Below are positions 63,312 through 64,000 of a DNA stretch of 64,000 nt, one piece after another. The notes under the pieces were generated by a model. It was not told the DNA's origin. It was given only the letters and a program-made list of their open reading frames with translations, and searched no databases. This DNA comes from Paraconiothyrium sp. Pb-2020 (Eukaryota; Ascomycota; Dothideomycetes; Pleosporales; Didymosphaeriaceae): positions 1,116,001 through 1,180,000 of the forward strand of contig JAJUBI010000009.1 of assembly GCA_022419385.1 (NCBI GenBank), written 5' to 3'. Both the position numbers and the translations under genes were made by a program. Numbering within the stretch: the first letter of the stretch is position 1; the number at the start of each line of letters is the position of its first letter.

Positions 63312-64000
63312 TCAAACATTATCACTCGCCTTCACAGCATCCGCCTCCTCACTCTCAGTGTGCCCGTACTTTATACTCGGCTTCTGCGCCAACGCCCCCC
63401 TAATTTCTTCGACGCTCTTCTCCGCCCACGCTCGGCCCCCGAGCCCGTTGATCGGATACAACAATTCATTGTGGTCACTCATCACAATATCATCAACAGT
63501 CGGTGCAGGCTTCGACATGATGAGATCGATGTCCTGACGGATCTGGCCGCAGAAGGCGTCGAGCGGAAGGTCGTTGACATCGTCGCCAAAGGGATTCTCA
63601 ATTTCGCGACCTGTCACAGGCACCCTATCAGCCTACTTCCTGTTAAGATGAGGGAGGGAAAGAAGGGGACTTACCGATAAGCGCTATACCCAAAATGATG
63701 TAGGCCGCAAAGATGCTTGCCGGAATTGTGATCCAGCCCAGACTCTTATAAAGCTGGAACGGTAGCAACAGGATATACACCCATGTGATCTGGCTAATAG
63801 CAATACTGTACGCGATTGGCAGGGGAGTGTTCAGGATACGGTCTGTGCCCGAGAGCACGTCGTTCATGGTTTGCAGCGCGGCAAGGGACTGCGTTTGGTA
63901 GACGGAGACTTTGAGGGTTTCGTTGTCGTAAATGGACTTCAGGTAGGCGGAGAGGTGGGTTAGAATTTCGAGGGGCAGATTGCCGAGCGGAACACTAGTC
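63312..64000 (-). CDS. Bestrophin/UPF0187-like channel, C-terminal part (start beyond right edge)
   Basis: The visible coding parts are >64000-63676 and 63610-63312, joined across a 65-nt intron (GTAAGT...CAG). The frame is open to the right edge, so the N-terminus is outside the window. Seen are LPIAYSIAISQITWVYILLL, FQLYKSLGWITIPASIFAAY and IGREIENPFGDDVNDLPLD, the hallmark of the fungal/bacterial bestrophin-like family (anion channel, PF01062-type). The tail is Glu-rich. It is convergent with the sugar transporter, 234 bp apart. Confidence 0.85.

Overview
The window is nuclear DNA of a filamentous ascomycete (Pezizomycotina). Dothideomycetes is my best guess, but this is inference. The evidence is many genes with short GT..AG introns (mostly 41-90 nt), internal CTAAC/CTGAC branch-like boxes, no operons, and typical Pezizomycotina families: a SAT4-type rhodopsin-like membrane protein, DUF6594, an Agd3-like deacetylase, DUF7025-AAA ATPases and 'PAEIR-IY' F-box-like proteins. 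I see no tRNA, rRNA, CRISPR array, transposon or virus-like element. I spliced gene models by hand from donor and acceptor sites and checked each for a continuous reading phase.

Layout. 0-5 kb: a 5'-truncated amidohydrolase (+), a small Cys-rich protein (+), an F-box-like protein (-) and a zinc alcohol dehydrogenase (-). 5.5-9.5 kb: a gene-poor stretch with decayed minus-strand coding fragments around one intact multi-pass membrane protein. 9.7-15 kb: a secreted Agd3-like polysaccharide deacetylase (+), a short-chain dehydrogenase (-) and a rhodopsin-like membrane protein (-). 15.7-25 kb is mostly housekeeping: Ted1-type phosphoesterase (-), Ent3-type epsin (-), a cyclophilin with two possible starts (+), a trans-sulfuration PLP enzyme (+) and an unknown basic protein (-). 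25.9-38.4 kb is accessory: an SDR that has lost its catalytic Tyr and Lys, a seven-exon DUF6594 membrane protein, two small genes hidden by introns, a caspase-like peptidase, an F-box-like protein, a conserved secreted protein and an NmrA-like protein.

39-42 kb holds two unknown plus-strand proteins. 42.8-48.3 kb holds three consecutive minus-strand metabolic genes: RidA/Mmf1, adenine phosphoribosyltransferase, and a single 715-residue ORF that joins a complete homoserine kinase to a complete AIR synthetase. 49-64 kb holds a DUF7025-AAA ATPase (+), a secreted glycosidase-like protein (+), an unknown disordered protein (+), a decayed membrane-protein gene (-), a 1079-residue protein kinase (-), an MFS sugar transporter (+) and the 3' end of a bestrophin-like channel (-), cut by the right edge.

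The most unusual item is the homoserine kinase-AIR synthetase fusion. It links threonine synthesis to de novo purine synthesis in one polypeptide, and it sits beside a purine-salvage enzyme and RidA, which detoxifies threonine-dehydratase enamines. Whether this neighbourhood is functional or accidental cannot be decided from one window.
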